From NCBI GenBank assembly GCA_030037705.1, contig JASHQE010000107.1:1-64000 (forward strand): a DNA stretch of 64,000 bases. Reading direction: 5' to 3'. The translations under genes and the position numbers were made by a program. The notes beneath the pieces were generated by a model. The model did no database searches. It worked only from the letters and a program-made list of their open reading frames with translations, and was not told the origin of the DNA. Below, one piece after another: positions 42,275 to 50,932 of the stretch (the stretch's first letter is position 1; each line of letters begins with the position of its first letter). This DNA comes from Acidobacteriaceae bacterium (GTDB taxonomy: Bacteria; Acidobacteriota; Terriglobia; Terriglobales; Acidobacteriaceae).

Positions 42275-43183
42275 ATGAAGCTCTCGTTGAAGTCGTTATT
42301 GCCTAGCCGTGACCTTGGATGGAATCGCGTGCGCGCAGTGTGCGCGCTTGCTAGTTGCCACAACAAGCTGTTAATCCGATATGTTCCCGGCAGCCGTGTC
42401 GGCATCTTCGTGGGCGCTTCCTGGTATTGCTCGGCCGATTGTTTCGCGCAGGCATCTCGCGTGAACCTTGCCTCGCTTTCAACCGAAACCGTTGTCGAGA
42501 TGCCGCGGAATCCGCGCCTCACTCTGGGATTGGCCTTGCTTGCCAAAGGTTATCTGGACGAGGAGCAGCTTCGGTTCGCTGTGAGCCGGAGCGAGCGTGA
42601 AGGACAAAACCTGGAGACCACTTTGGTTGAATGCGGACTGGCGACCGACAAGCAAGTGGCCGCAGCCCGTGCCGCGCAATGGGGATATCCGGTGCTTGGG
42701 CAGGATGCCGCCAGCCAAAGCGTAGAGGCTGATCTGCCGCCTGCGCTGTTGCGAGCGTTCTCAGCCGCTCCTTTGCACTATTCACCGAAGGCAAGAAGGC
42801 TTGTGCTGGGATTCGTATATCGGGTTGAGCACAGCCTTCTCCAGTCGATCGAGCAGATCACCGGATTCAGGGCAGAACCCTGCTTCATTACGCCCACGGA
42901 GTTCCACGAACAGATGGAGCGGCTAACGGCTGTTCCCGGCTATGAAGAAGCTGTCTTCGAGAATCCCGGCACCATAACGCAGATGGCCAGAACGCTCGGG
43001 GGCTTTGCCATCGAGGTTGCGGCAAGAGAAGCCGGCTTTTCCAAATGCGGTTCCTGGGTCTGGATCAGGCTGGCTGGAAAACAGGGAACGGTGGACGTGA
43101 TCTTTGCGATGAAGGGAGCTTTTGCAGCGCCTAAGGCGCGACTTTCCACAATGCTCCCGGAAATAACGGAACGCCTGGGCTAG
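42275..43183 (+). CDS. MshEN-like protein with a four-Cys N-terminal motif
   Basis: The 302-residue protein starts with a possible zinc site: Cys23, Cys28, Cys52 and Cys56 (CALASC and CSADC). Residues about 80-145 resemble the N-terminal domain of GspE/PilB/MshE ATPases (LTLGLALLAKGYLDEEQLRF, then LVECGLATDKQVAAARAAQW), a fold that binds c-di-GMP in some proteins. No ATPase domain follows. The C-terminal third is unassigned. It is transcribed with the flagellar switch genes and may be a c-di-GMP receptor for motility. Confidence 0.65.
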   Translation: MKLSLKSLLPSRDLGWNRVRAVCALASCHNKLLIRYVPGSRVGIFVGASWYCSADCFAQASRVNLASLSTETVVEMPRNPRLTLGLALLAKGYLDEEQLRFAVSRSEREGQNLETTLVECGLATDKQVAAARAAQWGYPVLGQDAASQSVEADLPPALLRAFSAAPLHYSPKARRLVLGFVYRVEHSLLQSIEQITGFRAEPCFITPTEFHEQMERLTAVPGYEEAVFENPGTITQMARTLGGFAIEVAAREAGFSKCGSWVWIRLAGKQGTVDVIFAMKGAFAAPKARLSTMLPEITERLG

Positions 43184-43208
43184 AACAATCGTCGGCACCT
43201 GCCGATAA
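43181..43208 (+). promoter_or_regulatory. Sigma-28 promoter of the HDOD gene
   Basis: TAGAAC (43181-43186), 14 bp, GCCGATAA (43201-43208). The -35 hexamer and spacing are identical to the fliC promoter. The start site should lie about 14 bp before the GTG. Confidence 0.6.
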
Positions 43209-43227
43209 GTTGCGCAGGTGACCGCAA

Positions 43228-43941
43228 GTGCTGAAAACGAGCGTACTCGAATTTCCCGCCGGCGATGTATTGCATGACCCGCTCTGCTTTACTTACGAAG
43301 TTGCCGATGGTCTTCCTGATGTTCCGGCCCTACCCGAAACATTGCTGGCCCTGGAGCTTCAGCTTCAGGAGAACTCCGTCGATCTTCGCGGCTTCACGGA
43401 AACCGTACTCAGCGATTTGGGGGCGACGATCCAGATTCTGCGCCTGGCCGGACAGGAATACGAAATTGCCGAAGATTACCCCTCTCGCATTGAAGACTGC
43501 ATCTCCGACCTCGGCCTGACTTCCTGTTTTCAAGCAGTGCTAAAAGGAACTCTCGTCAGCGTGGGCCAGCAGCGCGCAGATTTTGAACTTTGGACACATT
43601 CCCGGAAGATTGCGAACCATTTCAGGGTTCTTGCCGAGAAGATGCCTGGACCTGTCAGCCCCGATCAAGCTTACATTGCCGGCCTGCTACATGCGATCGG
43701 CGCTCTGCCGGACGCTCTTGGGTGGCAGTGGGACGATATGCCCGGCAACAATATCCTTTCAGCCTTGAGACTGGCCGAACGGTGGCGTCTTCCACGCTAT
43801 GTAAAAGACTTCTTCCGTGAGATTCTCATGCCGGGTTACAACCCGCATTGGTCAGAGCTTCTGGCAACGGCCCATCGTCTCGCAGGACCATCGTGGGCCC
43901 GGTGCCCAGTGCAAGGAGCCAGCTTACGCTCTTTCGCGTAA
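43228..43941 (+). CDS. HDOD-domain protein
   Basis: The 237-residue protein has the HDOD fold: PALPETLLALELQL (30-45), DLGATIQILRLAG, ISDLGLTSCFQAVLKG, then LWTHSRKIANHF and AGLLHAIG. The catalytic HD pair of true HD phosphohydrolases is not conserved, as is usual for HDOD. These domains act as scaffolds in signalling and motility. The GTG start at 43228 has no ATG nearby. A sigma-28 promoter lies just upstream, so it probably is a late flagellar or motility gene. Confidence 0.8.
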   Translation: MLKTSVLEFPAGDVLHDPLCFTYEVADGLPDVPALPETLLALELQLQENSVDLRGFTETVLSDLGATIQILRLAGQEYEIAEDYPSRIEDCISDLGLTSCFQAVLKGTLVSVGQQRADFELWTHSRKIANHFRVLAEKMPGPVSPDQAYIAGLLHAIGALPDALGWQWDDMPGNNILSALRLAERWRLPRYVKDFFREILMPGYNPHWSELLATAHRLAGPSWARCPVQGASLRSFA

Positions 43942-44147
43942 ACATCGGCACTATCCGGTATACGGAGAAGCTCTTATAGCCGCCACAGGTTGCTGCGCAA
44001 CAATCTCTGGATTGCGTTCCTATGAGGATAAAGACTCATCGTTAGAATCGCGGCGCTTGGCTAAGTTCGGCTCTCATCATTCCCTCATGCAAAGACAATT
44101 TTGGCGATCATTTAGGTGTTGTTTCAGGCAAACTTTGCCCAACGGAA

Positions 44148-44163
44148 TGGCACGCGCCTTGCA
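44148..44163 (+). promoter_or_regulatory. Sigma-54 promoter of the flgF operon
   Basis: TGGCACG (44148-44154), 4 bp, TTGCA (44159-44163), a perfect match to the consensus core. The start site is expected near 44174, 13 bp before the flgF ATG at 44187. Confidence 0.9.
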
Positions 44164-44186
44164 TGTCCATAGGGCGAAGAGGCCGC

Positions 44187-44924
44187 ATGGACAGTGGATA
44201 CTATTCCGCGTGCACAGCTCTTGTGTCTCGCACCCAAGAGCTGGATACGATCGCCAATAATCTGGCCAACGCCAGCACTGCGGGCTATCGTGCACAGAAG
44301 AATGTTTTCAGTTCAGTTCTTGCTGACGCCGGCAATGCTTCTGCCTCGCCCCTCAACGCAGCCATCAATAACTACGGAGTTCTGAGCGGCACTACCCTCG
44401 ACCTCAGCCAGGGTGCGCTTCAGAAAACGGGCAATGACCTGGATTTGGCCATCCAAGGCCCCGGATATTTCGTCGTGCAGACGGCGAACGGGCCAGTGTA
44501 CACGCGCAATGGCAGCTTTCAGGTCTCTGCCCGAGGGCAATTGGTCACCTCAACCGGAGACGCGGTCATGGGCGACAAAGGCGTTATTACGATGCTCCCG
44601 GGGCCCGTTTCGATCAGTGCCGATGGAACTATTTCGTCCGACGGTGCTGTCACAGGCAAGATCCGGGTCGTCGAATTTCCGCCGAACACGCAACTTACCA
44701 GCCTGGGCAGCACCTACTATTCCGCGCCGCCGAAAACCGCACAACCGGCAACCAGCTCCGATGTCCGCCAGGGCATGCTGGAGAGCTCGAATGTAAATCC
44801 CATCACTGGCATGGTTGAACTTGTTACGGCGCAGCGCTCGGCTGAGATGATGCAGCGCGCTCTTTCCATATTCAATTCAGAGATCGATAAAACTGCAACG
44901 CAGGATCTGCCGAAGGTCGGCTAA
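44187..44924 (+). CDS. flgF: Flagellar rod protein FlgF
   Basis: The 245-residue rod protein has an N-terminal signature (LDTIANNLANASTAGYRAQ) and a C-terminal coiled coil (ITGMVELVTAQRSAEMMQRA). The ATG at 44187 (MDSGYYS) was preferred over a GTG/ATG-like start at 44163, because the latter lies inside the sigma-54 promoter and AGAGG precedes the former. It begins the flgFGAHIJMNKL run. Confidence 0.93.
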   Translation: MDSGYYSACTALVSRTQELDTIANNLANASTAGYRAQKNVFSSVLADAGNASASPLNAAINNYGVLSGTTLDLSQGALQKTGNDLDLAIQGPGYFVVQTANGPVYTRNGSFQVSARGQLVTSTGDAVMGDKGVITMLPGPVSISADGTISSDGAVTGKIRVVEFPPNTQLTSLGSTYYSAPPKTAQPATSSDVRQGMLESSNVNPITGMVELVTAQRSAEMMQRALSIFNSEIDKTATQDLPKVG

Positions 44925-44936
44925 AGGAGATTACGG

Positions 44937-45728
44937 ATGTTCCACGCGCTTTACACCGCGGCCAGCGGCATGACGGCACAGCAGCTCAATCTCGACAACA
45001 TCGCGAACAACCTCGCGAACTCGAGTACCTCTGGATTTCAATCGCGCCGCGTGCAGTTCTCCGATCTTCTTTACCAGAGTGATATCATGCCGGGCGCGGC
45101 AGCTACGCAGCAGACCACGGTAGCCTCCGGCCTGCAAATCGGTCTCGGCACCCGGCCCGGCAACACGGAGATTGTGCAAACGCAGGGTGATCTCACCAGC
45201 ACCGGCAATCCTCTCGACCTGGCGATCGAGGGCAGCGGCTTCTTTCAAGTTCTGCTGCCGAATGGGCAGACAGGCTACACGCGCAGCGGATCCTTCCAGA
45301 CGGATGCACAAGGCAATCTGGTCACCGCGAATGGCGATGCTCTGCAGCCGGCCATCAACATCCCCACTGCCGCTACCAACATCACCATCGGCAGCGACGG
45401 CACAGTGAGCGTCACGCTGCCCGGACAGACCCAGGCGCAGCAGGTGGGTGTCATTCAACTCGCAATGTTCGCAAACCCTGGCGGCCTGAACAGCGTGGGT
45501 AACAACATTTACCTTCCCACCACCGCGTCCGGAAATCCGGTTGTGGGCGCGGCGGGCGGCGCCGATGGCTTGGGCACCATTCAACAGGGAATGCTCGAGC
45601 AGTCCAACGTAAATGTTGTGGATGAGTTCGTGAACATGATCCTGGCGCAGCGCTCGTACGAATCGAACTCGCGCGTCATCAAGGCCGCGGACGAAATGCT
45701 CCAGCAGTTGAACCAGTTAGCTCAATAG
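44937..45728 (+). CDS. flgG: Flagellar distal rod protein FlgG
   Basis: The 263-residue protein is a normal-length FlgG: TAASGMTAQQLNLDNIANNL at the N-terminus, conserved PGNTEIVQTQGDLTSTGNPL in the middle, and a C-terminal EFVNMILAQRSYESNSRVIK helix. AGGAG precedes the ATG by 7 bp. Confidence 0.95.
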   Translation: MFHALYTAASGMTAQQLNLDNIANNLANSSTSGFQSRRVQFSDLLYQSDIMPGAAATQQTTVASGLQIGLGTRPGNTEIVQTQGDLTSTGNPLDLAIEGSGFFQVLLPNGQTGYTRSGSFQTDAQGNLVTANGDALQPAINIPTAATNITIGSDGTVSVTLPGQTQAQQVGVIQLAMFANPGGLNSVGNNIYLPTTASGNPVVGAAGGADGLGTIQQGMLEQSNVNVVDEFVNMILAQRSYESNSRVIKAADEMLQQLNQLAQ

Positions 45729-45739
45729 GATAGTCCGCA

Positions 45740-46303
45740 ATGATGCAACGCAGCTTGATTTTTCTCCTGGTTTTCGGCGCCGTCGCGGCCTCATCTGCTG
45801 CAGCCAGTGCGGCGCAATACGAGGTTACGCAGGAACAGGTCGCCGCAGCTATCACTGACCATGGAGTGCAGATTTCGTCGGACCAAGTCACTCTGCTTAC
45901 TGCAGTGGTTGCGAACGTTGCGAATCCCAGGCTGCAAGTGCAATCTGTTGACCGCACGGGAACGCAACGCGCCATTGCCCGTCTCGAGTGTGCCGACTCG
46001 CGGCAATGCTTGCCTTTTATCGTGTCTCTCCGCTTAGACCAGACAGAAAATACGGTGATGGCCCTCTCGTCTTCGCAACGGCCATCGCCGGCCATCCCAC
46101 AGACCAGGCCCTCCCCCGTTATCTTGCGCGCCGGCTCGCCCGCCATCCTTCTGCTGAACGGAGCTCACGTCCACATCCGTCTCACGGTGATTTGCCTTGA
46201 CAACGGAACGCTGGGCCAGACGATCCGCGCCACCGACCGTGATCGCCGCCAGGTTTATACAGCCAGAGTCACAGAAGATGGAATTCTGGAGGGACGGCTG
46301 TGA
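45740..46303 (+). CDS. flgA: Flagellar P-ring assembly chaperone FlgA
   Basis: The 187-residue protein has a signal peptide (hydrophobic residues 5-23, Ala-rich cleavage region) and a C-terminal SAF domain (AGSPAILLLNGAHVHIRLT, then TDRDRRQVYTARVTEDGIL). It helps FlgI polymerise in the periplasm. The N-terminal half is poorly conserved. Its stop overlaps flgH by 4 bp (GTGA). Confidence 0.88.
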   Translation: MMQRSLIFLLVFGAVAASSAAASAAQYEVTQEQVAAAITDHGVQISSDQVTLLTAVVANVANPRLQVQSVDRTGTQRAIARLECADSRQCLPFIVSLRLDQTENTVMALSSSQRPSPAIPQTRPSPVILRAGSPAILLLNGAHVHIRLTVICLDNGTLGQTIRATDRDRRQVYTARVTEDGILEGRL

Positions 46304-47016
46304 TCCCAATCCACTCCAAGCGGCTTTTATCTTCGATCTTGTGCGCCGGACTTCTGTTTTGCTTTGCCACAACAACGGAAGCGAAGATTACGAAGAAGAA
46401 CAGTCCAGCGCAACTGCGGTCCGACTATCTTGCGCGCGTGCAAGAACAGGATGCTCCCACCCCTGTCCATACGCTTGGCAGCCTGTGGACTCCCGATAAC
46501 GAATTGGGAGATTTTTCCACGGATTACAAGGCAAGGAAGCTCAATGACACACTTGTCATTTTGGCCTCTGTACAGACAACGGCAGCCCAAAGCGGCGACG
46601 TAAACAGCTCGCGCGCCTTTCAAACCAGTTCTGCCATTACCGGTTTCGCCGGACAAACCAATACGAACGGCGTGAATCCGCTGTTCAATGCCAATTCTTC
46701 GACCACGTTGAAAGGCTCGGGGGCGACGGATTCGAGCACAACCTTTCAGACCAGCTTGACGGCGCGCGTGATTGCGGTGCTGCCGAGCGGAAATCTGGTT
46801 GTTGAGGCCCAGCGCAAAATCTTCATGAACAACCAGCACGAGGATATAACGATTCGCGGGGTTGTTCGCCCCAACGACATTGGACCTAGCAATACGGTAG
46901 CCTCGTCTGCTTTGGGAAATCTCGAAATTGAAATGAAAGGCAAGGGAATCATCTCCGACAGTACGCGGCCTATGAACCCTATTACAAAAGCGATCCTCTG
47001 GCTGGTTGGATTCTGA
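46300..47016 (+). CDS. flgH: Flagellar L-ring protein FlgH
   Basis: The 238-residue protein has an N-terminal hydrophobic segment and the L-ring core (TTFQTSLTARVIAVLPSGNL, then VEAQRKIFMN and TIRGVVRPNDI). FlgH is normally a lipoprotein. Here the candidate cysteines (Cys15, Cys21) lack the small residues of a lipobox before them (SIL-C, LLF-C), so lipidation is doubtful. GTG start at 46300, coupled to flgA. L-ring genes support an outer membrane. Confidence 0.9.
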   Translation: MIPIHSKRLLSSILCAGLLFCFATTTEAKITKKNSPAQLRSDYLARVQEQDAPTPVHTLGSLWTPDNELGDFSTDYKARKLNDTLVILASVQTTAAQSGDVNSSRAFQTSSAITGFAGQTNTNGVNPLFNANSSTTLKGSGATDSSTTFQTSLTARVIAVLPSGNLVVEAQRKIFMNNQHEDITIRGVVRPNDIGPSNTVASSALGNLEIEMKGKGIISDSTRPMNPITKAILWLVGF

Positions 47017-47021
47017 AACCG

Positions 47022-48290
47022 ATGAAGCGTGTATTCTCCAATTTGAAGGTTTGGCTGCGCTCGATTGCGTGGGCTCTGGTCCTGAGCGGCATTGCATCTG
47101 TACTCATCCCGGTTGCTGCCGCGGATAATTCCAATCGCCGGGTGCTGGTCAGAGACATTACCAGCGTAGAAGGCGTGCGCGACAACATGCTGGTGGGATA
47201 CGGCCTAGTCGTAGGCTTGAATCGCACCGGAGACAGCCAGCAGACCTACTTCACTGTCCAGACACTTGCGAATGCGATGCAAAGGATGGGTGTCCTGATC
47301 TCGCCGGGCATCGTTGAAGTTAAGAATGTGGCCGCCGTTTTCATCACGGCGTCTCTGCCGCCGTTCGCCCGCCCCGGAGAGAAGCTTGACGTTACCGTAT
47401 CTTCCGCCGGCGATGCGAAAAGCCTGGAAGGCGGAGTGCTGCTGATGAGCGCTTTGCATGGTCCGGACGGGCAGGTTTATGCCGAGGCGCAAGGCCCCCT
47501 GGCGGTGGGAGGCTATTCCGCCGGCAATGGAGCCAATGGGAAGCAGGTCAATTCACCCACAGTTGGCATCGTTTCGAACGGAGCCATCGTCGAACGCGAC
47601 ACCTCCATTGACCTGCACGATTTCAAGACGGTTTCGCTCCTGTTGCGCAATCCAGATTTCACGACTGCCCGGCAGATTGCCGATGTCATCAATCAGGATT
47701 TTCATAAAACCGTCGCTTCGGCCCTGGATAGCACCCGCGTGGATATCTCGGTGGCAGACGCAGGCGAGTCCTCGGTTCCCGTTCTGATCTCCCGTATACA
47801 GAATCTTGCTCTCAGCGTTCACACACCAGCGCGCATCGTGGTCAACGAGCGCACCGGCACAATCGTGCTCGGCGGAGACGTGAAGCTCACGCCTGTCTCC
47901 GTCATTCACGGCAATCTTTCCATTCAGGTGGTCACATCCTACGCTGTGGCGCCGCTTCCGGTTACTGCGGAAGTTCCGATGGGAGGGTCGCGCGATTCTC
48001 GCCGTGACGGTTCACGCGCCGGAATGGCAGAGCCTGGCAGGTCGAACGACGGTGCGCAAAACCAAGGTGGCGGAGGCGGCTTTGCCGGACAGGCCGCTGC
48101 GTTGGTTCCAGAAACGAACCTGACCGCAAACGACAGCCCTGCGCAAACCATGCGCCTCGATGAGGGTGCAAATGTGGAGGAACTGGTCAACGGCCTCCAC
48201 GCGATTGGCACCACAGCCCGGGACGTAGTCGCGATTCTCCAGGCGATTAAAGCCGAGGGCGGCCTGCAAGCTGATCTGGAGGTGCAGTAG
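47022..48290 (+). CDS. flgI: Flagellar P-ring protein FlgI
   Basis: The 422-residue protein has a signal peptide (to about residue 34) and the FlgI core (RDITSVEGVRDNMLVGYGLV, GLNRTGDSQQT). It contains an unusually Gly/Arg/Asp-rich insert near residues 320-350 (SRDSRRDGSRAGM). flgJ starts on the base after its stop codon. Confidence 0.94.
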   Translation: MKRVFSNLKVWLRSIAWALVLSGIASVLIPVAAADNSNRRVLVRDITSVEGVRDNMLVGYGLVVGLNRTGDSQQTYFTVQTLANAMQRMGVLISPGIVEVKNVAAVFITASLPPFARPGEKLDVTVSSAGDAKSLEGGVLLMSALHGPDGQVYAEAQGPLAVGGYSAGNGANGKQVNSPTVGIVSNGAIVERDTSIDLHDFKTVSLLLRNPDFTTARQIADVINQDFHKTVASALDSTRVDISVADAGESSVPVLISRIQNLALSVHTPARIVVNERTGTIVLGGDVKLTPVSVIHGNLSIQVVTSYAVAPLPVTAEVPMGGSRDSRRDGSRAGMAEPGRSNDGAQNQGGGGGFAGQAAALVPETNLTANDSPAQTMRLDEGANVEELVNGLHAIGTTARDVVAILQAIKAEGGLQADLEVQ

Positions 48291-48776
48291 ATGAGCACCG
48301 GTATGATCGGACCTAGCGCCATGAGCACGCAGATCAGCATCCAGCAGGCGCAGGAATCGCAGACACTGCAGCAGATGAACTCGGCAAAGACGGCAAACAA
48401 TTCGGCAAAGATCGATAAAAGCGCCAAGCAGTTCGAGGCGATGTTGCTCTCCACCTGGCTGCAACAAGCCGAACAGTCCTATGCAACGGTCCCCGGATCC
48501 GAAGATGACGACGAAGATGCGGCGGGACGGGATCAAATGCTGAGCATGGGCGTCCAGTCCCTGGCGGAGTCTCTGGCTGCCTCAGGTGGCATTGGAATTG
48601 CTAGAATGATTGCCAAAGCCCTGCATACTGCAGCAGACAAGGCGGCAAATAGCGCCGAAACAGGCTCCGAACCTGCCGCCACAGGCCAAATTCCGGCGAG
48701 AAATCTGAGTTTTCCATTAAACTCCGGCCCGGAAAGTGCCGATAGTAGCGCAGGTTTAGAGAAGGTGTCCAAATGA
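48291..48776 (+). CDS. flgJ: Rod-binding protein FlgJ, short form
   Basis: The 161-residue protein contains the rod-binding domain (KSAKQFEAMLLSTWLQQAEQ; ASGGIGIARMIAKAL) but not the C-terminal muramidase domain of gamma- and beta-proteobacterial FlgJ. A separate muramidase would have to be encoded elsewhere. The flgM promoter lies inside its last 60 bp, and its stop overlaps flgM by 4 bp. Confidence 0.85.
   Translation: MSTGMIGPSAMSTQISIQQAQESQTLQQMNSAKTANNSAKIDKSAKQFEAMLLSTWLQQAEQSYATVPGSEDDDEDAAGRDQMLSMGVQSLAESLAASGGIGIARMIAKALHTAADKAANSAETGSEPAATGQIPARNLSFPLNSGPESADSSAGLEKVSK
48718..48745 (+). promoter_or_regulatory. Sigma-28 promoter of flgM, inside flgJ
   Basis: TAAA (48718-48721), 16 bp, GCCGATAG (48738-48745). 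The start site would lie about 20 bp before the flgM ATG. A sigma-28 promoter in front of flgM is known in other bacteria and gives feedback. Confidence 0.65.
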
Positions 48777-49060
48777 GAATCGATTCTTTCAACTCTTCGG
48801 CAGCCAGCGAGATTTCAAGCGAACCGAGTTCGAAACAGGTCCAGACGTCCGCGGCTTCGCCGTCTGGCGTGGGTGACGAAGGGGACCGGACCACGCTTAC
48901 GTCGGGTTCCGGGTCGGTCAGTGCGTTGGTAAGCCAGGCGATGAGCTCGCCTGAGGTTCGCCAGGACAAAGTGCAGAGCCTGCAGCAGGCTGTCAGCAAT
49001 GGTAGTTATCAGATCGATCCAGACAAGATCGCTGGCGCGATGATCGACGAGCACGCTTGA
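48773..49060 (+). CDS. flgM: Anti-sigma-28 factor FlgM
   Basis: The 95-residue protein has the FlgM C-terminal half that binds sigma-28 (VRQDKVQSLQQAVSNGSYQI, DPDKIAGAMIDEH) and a disordered, Ser-rich N-terminus. It holds FliA inactive until exported through the completed hook. It overlaps flgJ by 4 bp and has its own sigma-28 promoter. Confidence 0.92.
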   Translation: MRIDSFNSSAASEISSEPSSKQVQTSAASPSGVGDEGDRTTLTSGSGSVSALVSQAMSSPEVRQDKVQSLQQAVSNGSYQIDPDKIAGAMIDEHA

Positions 49061-49113
49061 TGAAGGAAGGCTCCGTTGCCAGTTGGTGACGCCCGACAGG
49101 AATTTTGCTACGA

Positions 49114-49542
49114 ATGATTGCGGTCTCGGTAAAAACGCGAACTGTCCAAGCTGGGGAGCATCTCCAGCTTCTGCGTTCCCTTGGCCGCGAATTGGAACGC
49201 GCGATGGACGCCATTGCGCGCAATGACCTCGATGAGCTTGAAAAAAGCGTTGCCAACCAGCAGGAAATGAGCGCCCGGCTCAGCAGCCTGGCAGACGACC
49301 TGAATCTTCCGGCTGACACGCATATTCCCTTCTCTTCCGAGTCGATCGATCCCGATCTAATGCACGAGATCCGCTCCGCCACAGGCGAATTGCAAAAGCT
49401 GAATCTTCGCTACTCAATTTTGATCAAGCATTCGAGCCGCTCGATTGCATTGATGGCATCCTTGTTCAGTTCCTTCCGGGGAGAATTTCAGGAGGCTTCT
49501 GGCGCCAGGCTGAAACAGCAGACCTGGTCCTGCCAGATGTAA
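49114..49542 (+). CDS. flgN: Flagellar export chaperone FlgN
   Basis: The 142-residue, mostly helical protein lies between flgM and flgK, the standard place of the FlgK/FlgL chaperone. It has FlgN-like features (AIARNDLDELEKSVANQQEM, C-terminal helix with YSILIKHSSRSIALMASL). The ATG at 49114 was chosen; a TTG at 49105 is also possible. Sequence conservation is low. Confidence 0.8.
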   Translation: MIAVSVKTRTVQAGEHLQLLRSLGRELERAMDAIARNDLDELEKSVANQQEMSARLSSLADDLNLPADTHIPFSSESIDPDLMHEIRSATGELQKLNLRYSILIKHSSRSIALMASLFSSFRGEFQEASGARLKQQTWSCQM

Positions 49543-49547
49543 TCGCC

Positions 49548-50927
49548 ATGGGGGGCTTAACCACATCTCTTTTGATGGGCATGGAGGCGCTGGATGCAAG
49601 CCAGGCCGCGCTCGACGCTACAAGCAACAATATCGCCAACGCAAACACCGCAGGATATACCCGCGAAGAGGCGCAGTTCAGCGAAAACGCGGAGAATTTG
49701 ATCGGCGGCTCCGTAGTAGGCGGCGGCGTCACGCTGGACGGCATTCAAAGCGTCCGCGATGAACTACTCAATCTGCAGATCCAACAGCAGACTTCGCAGC
49801 AAAGCAGCGCAGACACGGAATCCTCGAGCCTTCAATCCGTTCAAACTCTGTTCTCAAGCACCGGCGACGACATTGCAAGCACGCTCAGCGCATTCTCGAG
49901 CAGCCTCGCCGCGCTCTCCGCCAATTCAACCAGCACATCCGCGCAACAAAGCGTATTGACGGCCGGCCAGAATCTGGCGCAATCATTCAATACTGTGGCC
50001 AACGGGCTCACCAGCGCGCAATCGGCTGCCGACCAGCAGGTAACGCAAACCGTTGCGCAGATCAATTCCCTCACCCAGCAGATTGCCCAACTGAACTCTC
50101 AGCTCACGTCGTCCGTCACCACGCAACAGAATGGCGGCACCATTGAAGATCAGCGCGATGAGCTCGTGCAACAGCTCTCGCAGCTCACCGGCATCTCGGT
50201 CTCGCAAAGCAGCAACGGCGAGGTCATCACCACCGCCAACGGATCTCCTCTGGTCATGGGCGGGCAAAGCTATAATCTGCAGACCACGACCGGATCCGAC
50301 GGCTTCCAGCAAGTGCTGGACTCGAATGGAAACAACATTACTTCGTCGATTCAGGGCGGCCAGTTGGGCGGCGCCATTCAGGTCCGCGACCAGATCATCC
50401 CCGGCTATCTGAATTCACTAAATACGCTTGCCAGTCAGTTTGCTTCCGCCTTTAATACAGCGCAGGAAGCAGGCACCGATTCCAACGGCGATGCAGGCCA
50501 GGCATTCTTCACCGTGCCTTCGAACGCGAACGATGCTGCCGCCGGCATCTCTGTGGCCCTGACGAGTGGCTCTCAGATTGCGGTCAGCTCTGACGGGGCT
50601 TCGGGCAGCAACGGCAATGTCGCCAATCTTTCCGCCGCACTTACGAATGCATTGCCATCCGGACAAACCGCAGCCAATGATTATGCAAATCTGGTTTATC
50701 AGGTAGGCAATGACGTTTCAAATGCCAATGCACAATCCACGGCATTAGGTCAGAATATTCTCCAACTCACGAATCAGCAGAGTTCGGTCTCCGGCGTGAG
50801 CATCGATGAAGAGACCACAAATCTTATTCGCTATCAGACGGCTTATGAAGCTGCGGCACGCATCGTAAGCACCGTCCAGGCTCTCAGCACCGTAACCCTT
50901 GATATGGGCTCTACCCAGAGTTATTGA
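49548..50927 (+). CDS. flgK: Hook-associated protein FlgK (HAP1)
   Basis: The 459-residue junction protein has an N-terminal signature (LDATSNNIANANTAGYTREE), the low-complexity Ser/Gln-rich middle and the C-terminal helix with VSIDEETTNLIRYQTAYEAAAR. It is 5 bp after flgN and overlaps the in-frame region before flgL. Confidence 0.95.
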   Translation: MGGLTTSLLMGMEALDASQAALDATSNNIANANTAGYTREEAQFSENAENLIGGSVVGGGVTLDGIQSVRDELLNLQIQQQTSQQSSADTESSSLQSVQTLFSSTGDDIASTLSAFSSSLAALSANSTSTSAQQSVLTAGQNLAQSFNTVANGLTSAQSAADQQVTQTVAQINSLTQQIAQLNSQLTSSVTTQQNGGTIEDQRDELVQQLSQLTGISVSQSSNGEVITTANGSPLVMGGQSYNLQTTTGSDGFQQVLDSNGNNITSSIQGGQLGGAIQVRDQIIPGYLNSLNTLASQFASAFNTAQEAGTDSNGDAGQAFFTVPSNANDAAAGISVALTSGSQIAVSSDGASGSNGNVANLSAALTNALPSGQTAANDYANLVYQVGNDVSNANAQSTALGQNILQLTNQQSSVSGVSIDEETTNLIRYQTAYEAAARIVSTVQALSTVTLDMGSTQSY

Positions 50928-50932
50928 CGAAT

